Shown here: one piece after another, positions 9,874 through 32,485 of the stretch
Numbering within the stretch: the stretch's first letter is position 1
Layout of the letters: every line of letters begins with the position of its first letter
Assembly: GCA_932294295.1 (NCBI GenBank)
Contig: OW028585.1
Span: 24,302,313 to 24,366,312 of the forward strand
From: Alitta virens
Taxonomy: Eukaryota; Annelida; Polychaeta; Phyllodocida; Nereididae
DNA length: 64,000 nucleotides
Direction: 5' to 3'
Notes under the pieces: model-generated
The model's database searches: none
What the model saw: the letters and a program-made list of their open reading frames with translations, nothing else
What the model was told of the DNA's origin: nothing
Translations under genes and position numbers: made by a program

Positions 9874-10062
9874 AGGGCGGGGGCCTAGCTCAGAGGTAGC
9901 GCTCTGGGCTTCCAACCACTGGGTCCCGGGTTCGATTCCCGGTCAAGCCTATGTTGGATGGCTGTTTCATCCTTTCGTCTCATTGCCATGGTCTCTGCCT
10001 GTCCTAATTAGCCCAACTGATGCAGAAATACAGGACGTAAAGCCATAATCACATACACACAC
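9874..10062 (+). mobile_element. Full-length tRNA-headed SINE
   Basis: The best full copy of the main SINE family here. The head (about 9880-9955) has a tRNA A box (TAGCTCAGAGGTAGCGC) and B box (GGTTCGATTCCC), most like a Gly-type tRNA. The body reads GGCTGTTTCATCC, then GGACGTAAAGCC, and ends in a CA-rich tail. Flanks carry the perfect 14-base target duplication ACCTTATCCCTTGA (9860-9873 and 10063-10076). The length of about 190 bases and duplication size fit LINE-driven retroposition. Confidence 0.92.
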
Positions 10063-10653
10063 ACCTTATCCCTTGATGCTTTGCGTGAGTTCACAGAAAG
10101 ACCGGTGCTATGCACCGGACAAGCGCCGTCTTTTATCAGCAATTGTCAAAGAGGGCTAGAATTTAACATTCATAATGAGGCTGCAGGGGGTCATTTCAAC
10201 CTCTTATCCCAAAACTGGGACTGGAAATATTTTAGAATTACTTAATCCCACTACCAACTGAAAAAGTAACTACTGTTTATTTTGAAATTTTGTCGCTTTC
10301 ACAAAATATTTTAATATATTTCAAGTATATAAAGTAGAAGTAATCAAAATTCTTTTGAATGCTTTTATAAGTGTTATTGAATCACTGTCATGCTATTTAA
10401 CAAGTTATCATTCCATTAATTGTCCAAAATATAGTGGAAAAGTGATGAGCTGGCGAGTTGCGTAACAATTATGCACACTAAAATTTCATAATTTTTGCCT
10501 TATTTCACATAATAAACAAGCAATGTGATTTTTTTTGTTTTCACATAAAGTGTTTTCCTGGGGTAGAGCTTTGGAGTCATTGCAGACACCATTGCTTGAT
10601 AAACATAGAAATATTGAAAAATAACATACGTACATAATAATTGTGCATGCAGT

Positions 10654-11720
10654 TTATATATATATATCTGTACTGCATGCATTAAAATACTTCACATCAT
10701 TCGGGACAATGAGAACTTGTAATATGAATTCCTCACGGTTAAAATCCAGGTACCAGCCTGAATCGGAAATACGTTTTGAATTATTAAGAAAGTGCAGTCC
10801 TCTCAGGCAGGTTCTTAGTGAGAAGAAAGTCAAACATTATAATCTTTATAGTAATTTTGAATGTCTAATTCGTATTGTAAATATATCAATTACTTGTTCT
10901 TTCCAAAACAAATAAAATGTGCAGCTTTTAAGCTATTCAGGTTGGCTAGAAATCCATTAGTCCAGGCAAATTCCATGAGAAGAAAGAGTTTGTGTCACAC
11001 GGGACACATTGATGGGATGATGTGCCCTGGATGAACTGTTATAATTACTCTGATGACCAGTAAATGTTGACCTTGTATATAATCACAGCAAATGTCTCCT
11101 TGGTTACTAATATGCTTATTCCCAAAGGCAGCTAGAAAAAGAATGGTAAAATTACATGTTCTTTCAGCCAATAAAATTCGCGCATGTAAAAGATGCCACT
11201 CAAACCAATTGCTAAGGCGACTATCACAACAGGAAGAACAATGTTGACGAACACACTTTTCCAAACAGGACAGAGTGCCATATGGACACTTAATTGTTAT
11301 ACTATACCAAGCAAAATGCTGCGCCACACATATTGCAAAACAAAGTAACTCTGGTATGCTCTCGGGATAAATGATGATACAGTGAAGAGAATTTGACTCA
11401 TGAGCAATGTTAGACTTATAACCATTACGTATTTCCAGGACCATGCCTACGACCGTTTTTCTTGCAATACATGCAAAGTAAAATGGTCAATGTTGCTATG
11501 ATGGAGCAATACAAAATGCTGTTATGATAGCTAGACTTAGCTAATAGGGGGGATTCATTATCTAAGAGACTGCACAGCACTAGGACATCATTTTCATCAT
11601 AAAAGTAATACAAATCCCTCAGGCTTTTTACTCAATTTTAATAAAGTACTCTGGGGTGATAAACCAAAAACTTAAAATGGAAATACCATATATTTACCAA
11701 CAGATTTTTTTACTTTTTGC
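10654..11720. other. Non-coding interval
   Basis: AT-rich DNA with short ORFs only, none resembling a known protein. Around 10645-10681 a GCATGCAGT ... ACTGCATGC hairpin surrounds an AT run. No gene is supported. Confidence 0.5.
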
Positions 11721-11733
11721 ATTAAAACGAAGG

Positions 11734-12044
11734 TGTGTGTGTGTGATTAGGGCTTTACGTCCTTATTTCTGCACCAGTTGGGCTAATTAGGAGGGGTGAG
11801 GTGGGTGATCAGGGCTTTACGTCCTGTATTTATGCACCAGTTGGGCTAATTAGGACAGCGAGAGACCATGGCAATGAGACGAAGGATGAAACAGCCATCC
11901 AACTTAGGCTCTACCGGGAATCGAACCCAGGACCCAGCGATTGAAAGCCCCGAGCGCTACCTCTGAGCTAGGCCCCCGCCCCTAGGGCTAATTAGGACAG
12001 GCAGAGACCATGGCAATGAGACGAAGGATGAAACAGCCATCCAA
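11734..12044 (-). mobile_element. SINE split by a second SINE
   Basis: An outer minus-strand SINE (11734-11792 plus 11985-12044) carries the perfect 13-base target duplication ATTAAAACGAAGG (11721-11733 and 12045-12057). Within it, at the body motif GGGCTAATTAGGA (duplicated at 11780-11792 and 11985-11997), sits an inner full-length SINE of the same family and orientation. The outer copy lacks its tRNA head. The order of events is therefore readable. Confidence 0.92.
11793..11984 (-). mobile_element. Inner, younger tRNA-headed SINE
   Basis: Full copy with minus-strand tRNA head (B box seen as GGGAATCGAACC near 11911, A box near 11955-11975), bounded by a 13-base duplication of the host SINE sequence. 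It integrated into a sister copy. Confidence 0.9.
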
Positions 12045-13310
12045 ATTAAAACGAAGGTAAGACCATATACTAAAATCGTGCACCGACAGAATTTTTGGTA
12101 AATTTTTTTAACCCTGGAGTTTATTCAGGAGCACTGTGGATAGTTAATACCATCATCTGCTTGCACATTTTTTTATGACCATTACTTATCAATCTTGATC
12201 TAGCACATCATGTTTAATACATCGTGAATATGGACGCACTGGTATTTTAATCCTTCACTTTTGTTTCTGGAGCATTACTCAAACACTAAAATACATTTAT
12301 CCTAATATTTCATGCAGTAATATATTTTCGAGTTACTTTGAATTATCATAATTAGGGGAAAAAAACACAATACTGCTAGAGGAGGTGATAGTGAATATTT
12401 TAATTGTACTATGTTAGGTATTGGTATCAATTTACAAGTATTTTATATAAATACAATTCGGCTCTGGAAATGAAAATACAAAAAAAATCAAATTTTTCCA
12501 ACTCCAAACGGACATCAGTGAACCCTCTTCGACCTTCCTTCACAATTAAAGACATCCTGAATGTTCATTTCGAAATCAGTTCAAAGAATTCAAAGGATCT
12601 TTGCTAAAAGTTTGTCGGTTACTGGTGTTCAGGGAAATATGATGCATAAACACCAAATGAGTTGGCCAATTTTATTGTCGATAAAAATCCCTTTGAAGGG
12701 GCCTTTGCATTAAATTAACCAATGTGGTAACCAAATGGCTATGGTGACCAACCAAACTTCAACAGGCAAACAGGCCTAAATACCGAAGTGGTCAATTCTG
12801 TCAGCATTCCAAGTAGTTGCTTTGGAGTGCAACTGTGGAGTGCATGAAATTGCTCTCTAGCTAATTCAACTGGAATGGAGGGATTAAGCCCTCTGGTGGC
12901 TAAATGAATTACTCTGGTCAGCTTTGAGGTGCTGACCTCTTGTGGCATTATAAATGAATAGCAATAAATAGCACTCGCCTTCTGTAACTAAAAGGAATGA
13001 CACATTGAAGCACTTTGCAATCATCATATTGAACCTTCCTGTACAAAACACCATCTCTGACACACAACTTGTCCTTTTGCTGTAATAACTTCCTTACTTC
13101 TGCAGGTTCAGATTTTCGCTGTTGGTTGGAAATTTTCACTGTACCCTCAATACAAGATTTGACTTTGCTTAACACATTAGTTGACATTTTGCTTCCGGCC
13201 ATATCGCTCTCAAAACCAGCTGCCAGAGGCAAGCTTCGGCACCAACCTTCCATGGGCAATGCTGCATCGCATATGGCATTGGTAACATCATTGTCTAGCC
13301 TACACAATGC

Positions 13311-13558
13311 GCCCTCGAAGGTCCTGGGCCTCCACGGGGCGAGGGTGGAAACACTTGGGGTGAAGTCCTCTATCCCCAGTGGCTAAAACAGGACAGTGTG
13401 CATTGCACAAGCTGCTCCAGCTATCCAACGCAGACAATTATTGATTTTTTACATGCTTCTGGTTTCTACTACCAACTATAGATAATCAATCTTACCCTAG
13501 AGAGTTCTACATAGCCCACTCAGGTGCTGATGAGGCGTTAAACAATAACACTAACTAA
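13311..13558 (-). mobile_element. Second SINE-like family, copy 2, with 16-base target duplication
   Basis: The insert is flanked by CTAGCCTACACAATGC (13295-13310) and CTAGCCTAGACAATGC (13559-13574), a 16-base duplication with one difference. Its right part matches the repeat at 7178-7330 in reverse. Its left part (CGGGGCGAGGGTGGAAACAC) is not obviously tRNA-like. About 248 bases, inserted into the gypsy element just after RNase H. Confidence 0.8.
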
Positions 13559-13612
13559 CTAGCCTAGACAATGCATCCGCATCTTTGTTTCGTACCCCGG
13601 ATTTGTAATGGA

Positions 13613-13800
13613 TGGTGGGTGGGTGATTAGGGCTTTACGTCCTGTATTTCTGCACCTGATGGGCTAATTAGGACAGGCAGGGACCATGGCAATGAGACGA
13701 AGGATGAAACAGCCATCCAACTTAGGCACGACCGGGAATTGAACCCCGAACCCAGTGGTTGGAAGCCCAGAGCGCTACCACTGAGCTAGGCCCCCACCCT
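13613..13800 (-). mobile_element. tRNA-headed SINE inside the gypsy RNase H end
   Basis: Full-length copy on the minus strand, flanked by GGATTTGTAATGGA (13599-13612) and GGGTTTGTAATGGA (13801-13814). It splits the gypsy reading frame between the SSYDFSI and YKSG blocks, showing that insertion followed gypsy integration. Confidence 0.9.
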
Positions 13801-15320
13801 GGGTTTGTAATGGAGAAATCATATGACGACAACTGAGCAAACCACCGGTGACCTGTGGCGTCGAGTTTAGCAGTGGTTAGAACATAGGTCAGTGGATTTG
13901 AGTCAGTATACACCTCGCATTTGTTCATGTAAAGGTAATCGTGGAACTTGTCCACTATGGCCCACTTTAATGCTAAGAATTCCCTTTTATGGGCTAGCAC
14001 AGGTGCTGTAGTTAACGTATTCTTTAATGCTATGAAAGCTTCATCTGCTGGTTTAGACCATATAATGTTACCTTTCTTGTCTGCAGTTTTCAGAAGGTCT
14101 TGCCGTGGCTTCGCAATTGAGCTGAAACCTTTCACATACCTTCTGTAGAAATATGACACATTCTTTCAAGTGTGCATTACCAAGACATTGTTGCATTAGA
14201 CGCTGGAACGTTGCTGTGGCGTATGGTTCCCATAGGCATAGAATTCCATTCGAAGATGCCAAGCTGACCTGCAGTGAAGGCTGTGGATCTGGAAGTACCC
14301 CGATCTCAGATCTAATTTGGAGAAATACTGTACTCCTATGAGAGCATCCATTGTTTCGTCCAACCTCAGCAAACTAAAGGAGTCCCTACGACACTCAATG
14401 TTCAAGTTCCGATAGTTTATGCACACCCGAATGCTGGTATCCTTCTTACGCACCAGAACTAGCGGAAAACTCCATGGGCTTTTAGATGGACGCATAAGAC
14501 CAGCCGCTATCAGTTCATCTAAATGCTGTCTGACTTCATCAACCATACTGGGTAGAATTCTGCGATTTCTCATCTTTATTGGCTTATCATCGGTCACATC
14601 GATCCTATGTTCTACCAAATCGGTTTTGCCATAGTCCAGGGCATGGGTTAAAAATACGTCCCTGTACTGCCTTACAAGGTATCGAATGGCCTGCGCTTGC
14701 GCAGCATCTGCGGACCAATCAAACTTCTTAAGACAGTCCTCATCCTCTACAGAACTCACTGAATCGCCCAAACTCTCCACTACAACTGATTGCATCGCGC
14801 ATAAGATTGAACCCGACTGTAATGAACGTTCGCGATCAGACAAGCTCACAAGTTCTACCACAACACCGTGTGCATCTTTACCAACGTTTACTAAACATTG
14901 AGAAACAAGTATGCCACCAGGTAATTGGTGCTGACTGGATTCTTCCGTCATCACCGTGAGTCTAGGCAATGGAGTTGAAATTTGTGCAGTGCCGTGCACT
15001 AACACTCTTGATTTAGGTGGTAAAACTTCTGTCTTTATGGCTTTAACCAACCCAACCCGATTATCAGGGACTGCATACGAAAAAAAAAGAAATTGCCTCC
15101 TGAATAGGAGTACTGACTGCTTTAGAGGCAGTTTCAGCACTTAATCTTCTGAGAACATTAGTGCCAACCACAACTGGCACATTTGAGTCACATTTGTCAT
15201 CCTCAACGACTAATGCCAGTGCATCAACCGGTACACCCACCCCAGGGGCCAAGTCTATACAAATTTCAGAGTAACCTAAATATGATAATTCATTGCCACC
15301 AGCGGTCTTTACCGTGATGG

Positions 15321-15386
15321 GTGGGTGGGTGATTAGGGCTTTACGTCCTGTATTTCTGCACCAGTTGGGCTAATTAGGACAGGCAG
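15321..15386 (-). mobile_element. Short SINE fragment inside the gypsy protease region
   Basis: Only the SINE tail and first body motif (GGGCTTTACGTCCTG to GGACAGGCAG) are present. The flanks CTTTACCGTGATG and TTTTAATGTGATG look like a diverged target duplication. Strongly 5'-truncated copy. Confidence 0.75.
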
Positions 15387-15559
15387 TTTTAATGTGATGA
15401 GCGAATCAAGATTTAGAACGTTACAGCCACATTCATTGGCAATGGATGCTGACGAAGTTGTTACTTGCGACAAGACCCGTTCGCAGTCAACTGGCACTAC
15501 ATGAAATGCCGGTAATAAAAAGCCTATAATCCCCACTACATATGTCATTATGATATGCT

Positions 15560-17224
15560 AATTAAGGAACATGGTCTTATATTCACCAGCAGCATATTAT
15601 AAACACTTTCTGTCAACTGTACATTTACAGACTTAGCAGCTGGTCATATATGCTGTCGAAGTTCCAGACCAGTATAGTACAGAGACACGACAGCCGGGTG
15701 GGGCGAGACATTGGTTACAGAATCTGCTCAACTCAACCTCACGCTTAGCTGGTGACAACAAAGTTGGCATCCAAATAAGTTTATCTTCATATCTGTTCAG
15801 AAAAAATTCTAGTTCTTTAATGTTTTACATTGTCCAGCTTGGGAAAAGGGGTTACCCATAAGACTTGATCAATAGCCATTTCAGACTGAAGTTTATCAAA
15901 ATTTGGTTTTGGAAGAATTGCAAATGACTTTCCATGTAACCATTCCATACAGGTTGCCATTAGGACTATCATAAATGATGATCCCAATGAATGCCTGAAT
16001 AGCTTACTTTCAATTAGATGAAATTCACATGCCGACATGTCAGGGCATTTTAATAAGGTGCCATTCTAGCACAGAATAAGTAATGAGACATAATTATGAA
16101 ATAAAATGTTTTATTTTCATGAATGATGAAGAAAGCACCAGGCCAGTGATTGGGCTATATCTGCCCACCCCCATTTTTAAATTGTTGAAGACTCCTACTT
16201 AAATATATCTAACACTTTACAATATAAAAGTTTTATTCCCATAATTTTCTCAGCTATTTTATGCTAATAAAAATGATTTCAAAATTATTACAATGAAAAT
16301 ATACCTTATTTAATACATCAGATATTTTACACGAAACATAATTTACACGATTAGACTACAATGTCATTACTAGGGGGACATAAGTCATAAACCGTATTCA
16401 TAAACACTGCTCCTTTATGCAAGTTATACAAATCATCTAACACGCCGATCTGTGGCACTAAATTCAGAAGTTAAACCGCTTCATTTTAACACGCACCCGA
16501 GTAAAAATACACAGAATTTATTCATTATGATTTACCATGACAAGACAGCGGGAGTGGGGAAAACCTACTTACAACAGTTTCAATAAACTGATTTTTTATG
16601 TTTAATAATCTCAATTAGGTTATCCATGCCATAGTCCAGGGCATGGGTTATAATTACTATAAGTACAGTACCAGGAATAAGGGAACATCACAATTGTCCC
16701 TTTGACTCAATAGAGAAATATTTCAACAATGACCACCTAGTCATTTGTACAATCAGTCATCAAATCAAGGCACACAATAAGGTCTTCACAAATCCATTCA
16801 TATTAATGCTATACCAGCACTCAAATAAATACAAAACAAGTTCTTCTGTATTAAAATTGGTTCAACCAGTATCTGCTAAATAACAATGCAGGTTAACAGG
16901 CGTTTTTAACATTAAAAAAATTGGCATAACGAAACTTCGGCATATTTTGTAAATTATCAACTAAGTGTACTTTGTTCCATGAAAATGTAAAGCACAGAAA
17001 TTGTCAACCAAGTCTCAACAATTCCAATTTACAAATTACAAGGCAGCAATACCCTGGCAGAAAAAAGGCAATATAAGAATTCATTGGGGGTAAACAAATA
17101 TACAACCATCCCCTCAAGAGTTAAATACACACATTCCTCTAGTCATAGAGTGGTTAGCAGAACTCAAGACCCTGCCAAATAGAAAAGAAATCTGGCTAAA
17201 GTGTAGGGGAAGGTAATTACGTGT
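15560..17224 (-). other. ARP3 3' UTR and intergenic DNA
   Basis: No ORF of interest. AATAAA on the minus strand occurs near 16109-16114 and again near 16230, either of which could end the ARP3 transcript using the distal last exon. At 16627-16650 is a 24-base exact match to the gypsy element. Confidence 0.45.
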
Positions 17225-28991
<11,767 letters not shown>

Positions 28992-29064
28992 ACTTGCCAA
29001 ATTCTCCCTGAATTTCCAATTTTGCTACCCGGAATCGAATGCACTTCCTCTTACTGCTCCATGT

Positions 29065-29085
29065 GAATCAAACATGGCGGCCTCA
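29065..29085 (-). promoter_or_regulatory. YY1-type motif upstream of ARP3
   Basis: AACATGGCGGCCTCACG about 80 bases upstream of the ARP3 ATG contains ATGGCGGC, the core of the YY1 element common near starts of animal housekeeping genes. No TATA box is obvious. This fits a TATA-less constitutive promoter. Confidence 0.4.
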
Positions 29086-29449
29086 CGTTTCATTTGCATA
29101 CCGCGAGGGGCAGCACCTACATCCACCAGATGGCAGCACTGGTATGTTTTTTCAGCATCTGGTTCGTCCCACTGCCTGATATTTCTTGGAAACGCACCCC
29201 GTTATACGATTACAGCTGGCCCTCACTCACTGCCTGAGCAGGCCCCATTTAACCCATATGGGACTCCCATTTGGAATTGCAGTACTTGCAGTCAAGAAAA
29301 TGCTGCAATTAGACAGGACTTGAAGGACCTCTTGGGACCCATATGGAGATAGTGGAGTTAGTGGGAAAAAAGTTATAGGAATTGCAGAACATTACGGGGC
29401 TTATTGGGAATTGCAGGCCATCATAGGGACTCTGAGCCCTCACTAATGT

Positions 29450-32400
29450 TTAACCATAATATTTAAAGGTTGATACAGAGCCATTACAATACAAGCCAGC
29501 CATTCGTGCACTATCATTATCAAAATTATTCACCAAAGTGCATGCGGACCCGGGCGTATATAAATTTAGATCATGACATAATAATAACAATAAAAACAAA
29601 TTGAGCAGTGATGTTGGCTTTTATTATTTATTCAATACTTAGCACAAATAATCATACATTTGATTGATGATTGAAACATTTCCAGTGTTGTAAAGAAAAA
29701 TTCACAAACAGTGAAACCTACATGTGTACAAATGATGACTGCACTGATAAACATCATATTATATTATACAAAACTAGATTCAAGTATCATAGCGTTGACT
29801 TTTCAAGAAAGTATTGTCAGGTGATGCTGGGGTTGTCCTTAATAAAATTATACAACACTGACATTGTAAATATGTAACATATATATATATATTCGTCCAT
29901 AAACGTCATGCCATTTCCACTGGGGCCATTTATGTTTACAAAATTTAATCCCTCCCCTATCTAACATAATTGTAAAGCAACCCTCTCCCAGTTTCTTTTA
30001 TTTTGAAGGATGCATCAATCATCTCGATCATTTCTTAAAGGTTTCAATGCTCATGCACATACCAAGTTTGTCAAAATAGATTTCAATGCTCAGGTAAAAT
30101 GTTTGTCAAAAGAGATTTATACTAAGATGTGCAAAGATACAACATTGCAAGAAATTTACATATATACTGGCAAATATTTTATTGTACCAATCTCGATTCA
30201 ATTGTTTTTAAAAGGTTCAACAATATCAAGTGACAGAAACTATAAAAATACAGGCGCACCTTTAAGTAAAAGACAGCACGTAATTTACTAGATATAATGG
30301 CCATCCTTAAATATAATCAATACCAGGGATTCCAGGTACCCTTTAAGCACATTAAATGGGATATTAAGGACAACCCAAGACAAGCAGCATGACTAGAATT
30401 ATAGCACACTCTCACGATCATCAGCTAATAGTCATGCTCATCCCACACTCTGGCATTACACAACAATCCTAACTCAGAATGAATACAAAATTCAAATTTC
30501 AAGATCTGTGCTACCAAAAACCCTGCATGCTTTCAGAATTGTCATACTCAAGTCAAAATAAGGTATGCTTTGGAAAGCAACAATGTTTAACAGAGCCACC
30601 TGGCTAAAATCTCTATTGGCCTTTTTCAAAGCTTTCCTGATATTGATTCCGATGAAACATCCAAATTTTATTTGCTTGAGATTTTAAAGTTCTGTTGCAT
30701 ATAATACATTACATATAAAATGCTGGCCTTCGTGTGAGACTCATTCCAACAATCTCAAATCCCACGTACATCAAAATAAAACAGATGCATGGTTCACTAA
30801 ATGAAACATATATGGCTTTCGTTACTTCTACCTGTCAGTAAAATTCATTCATCTCACTAAACATCCATTGGAGAAACATCAACAGGTACTCGGTTAATAT
30901 TAGAAAATCAGTGTCTTCTATGAATTTGCAGTAGCTACACATTGCGAATCATACTAGGCTTGATCCACTATGTGTATTTTGGCCCAATGACATTCCTAAT
31001 TTAAGCATTTTTTTAACTTAACCTTTTAACCTACAAAAACAGTTGTTTCATAGGCTAGACCTAGTACTATTACTTCAAAAAATTAAATAAATATATGTGA
31101 CTTTAATACTGCATTGTAATATATATTTGACTAGAAGCTTGCAAACTTTAACAACAATGAAATAAATATCTGCACTAGGTTTTGATGCAATGCTTGAGTG
31201 ATCGCACAGTTGGGCACAAATTTGGGGTACACCCTTTAAATAATTGGTATGTCATACAACACAAAATAAATAAATAAATAATATATTGCTGCTCAGCAGC
31301 TGAGATATATATATGTTTTGGCAATGTGCATATCCAAGAACCGCAACTCATTTCTGATGAAGCAAATTAAATAACCTAGAGAACATCACTACAATAAATA
31401 TCAAATTAGCTCGAACAACTCCAGCTAACTCTAACCCATTGATGTATCAATTTTGTCAATTCAAAATAAGCACATGCAATATTCATGTTTCTCTAGTTCA
31501 AAAGGTCAACAGGTCTGTTAAATTCACAACCACTTTTTCTACAGAATCACAATAAACCGCCATATCTTTGAGTGATACAATTTACATAAAAATATAATGC
31601 CAAACATGACACAACCTTGTTTATAATCATCAGAATTATCTGATGTTTTTGGACAATACAAGTAATGCCAAATTTAAGTGTAAATGGAAAATATTCTTCT
31701 TCAAAAGAGATTCAATATCAAATGCAATCATTGCAATGAGAAACTTCATAGAGAGGCCACGGCAACCAGCAAATTACATCCTCATCCAATATCTCAATTG
31801 GTGACATCAAAAAATAAATGCATGATGTCACTGTGCAAAGTCCCTCAGAAACTGGTCACCATGGCCTCAACTGATAGTTCCCATTCAAAGAGATTCTGAC
31901 TTTAAGAATAACTGCGTTGTTGCTTACATGGCTACCTTTTTCAGAATTACATCTATACAAGTATGCTTGGTGCGAGAACTATGAGTACAAAAAGAAATAT
32001 TTTCCGTTGCGAATGTAATACATCACATTAAAGTGACAAAACACCAACCTTTATTACCAACTGAGATACGAGGGCACCTACCCTGAAATCTGTTTTAATT
32101 AGCAACTATCCACAGGTAGAGTTAGCCTGCCATACAATAAATATTGTGCAAATTAACTTAAAACTATGCTTTAAATTACACAAATAATGAGATTCTTGCA
32201 GTTCCCCAGGGATAGTTCCATTTCTATTAACTAGAAAACAAATAACATAAAAAATAGCCCCTCTGCTGATTTTCATGGTTTTCAGAAAGTGCATTATTTG
32301 ATCTCGGTAAGCATTCAGTAAGAGACATCATCAACGAGATGCTGCTGGTGGGTGAACCACGAAAGACTTGGACATCACAACATCTAGATTGAATAACAAG

Positions 32401-32485
32401 TAGTTTTCATGGAAAAGGTGGTCAGAGGGCCAATTCATTTGATCCAAAACCTTATGAATATCCTACAATACCTTGGCTCACAGTC
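29450..32485 (-). other. Probable long 3' UTR of the RING-H2 gene
   Basis: Three kilobases without credible coding sequence follow the RING gene stop at 32486. On the minus strand tandem AATAAA-like signals occur near 29618-29632. The interval shows no transposon coding sequence, in contrast to neighbouring intergenic DNA, which fits an unusually long 3' UTR. This is inference from composition and signals only. Confidence 0.35.

Larger units (their letters stand above)
8548..10653. mobile_element. 2.1-kb DNA element with two tiers of inverted ends
   Basis: The outer left end ACTGCGTGCACAATTATTATG (8548) pairs with the outer right end CATAATAATTGTGCATGCAGT (to 10653). A second inner pair is GTGTGCATAATTATTATGCA (8728-8747) and TGCGTAACAATTATGCACAC (10459-10478). 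TTATA precedes the left and follows the right end, a possible target duplication. The interior holds an 81-codon minus ORF (9443-9688) without recognisable domain, and a full SINE. It abuts the sulfotransferase stop codon, and the first good AATAAA for that gene (8772-8777) lies inside it. Confidence 0.6.
12739..15548 (-). mobile_element. Decayed gypsy-type LTR retrotransposon (pro-RT-RNase H)
   Basis: Running from high to low coordinates: a protease region (Leu/Ile strands, VPVVVGTNVLRRL), a linker, then reverse transcriptase (VEHRIDVTDDKPI, SPWSFPLVLVRKKD, YFSKLDLRSGYFQI), then RNase H (HKREFLALKWAIVDKFHDYL, TDSNPLTYVLTTAKLDATGH). The metal-binding Asp of KLDLRSGY is present. The YxDD region is deleted: HLKECVIFL is joined out of frame to the connection domain YRRYVKGFSSIAKP. 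A second deletion removes the start of RNase H. Three repeats have inserted (15321-15386, 13613-13800, 13311-13558). LTRs and integrase are not recognisable, though 12739-12948 may be degraded tail. The element is inactive. Confidence 0.85.

Noticed and set aside
9883..9955. Functional tRNA-Gly gene
   Set aside because: A and B boxes are present but the anticodon stem is mispaired and the sequence continues into the SINE body with a target duplication.
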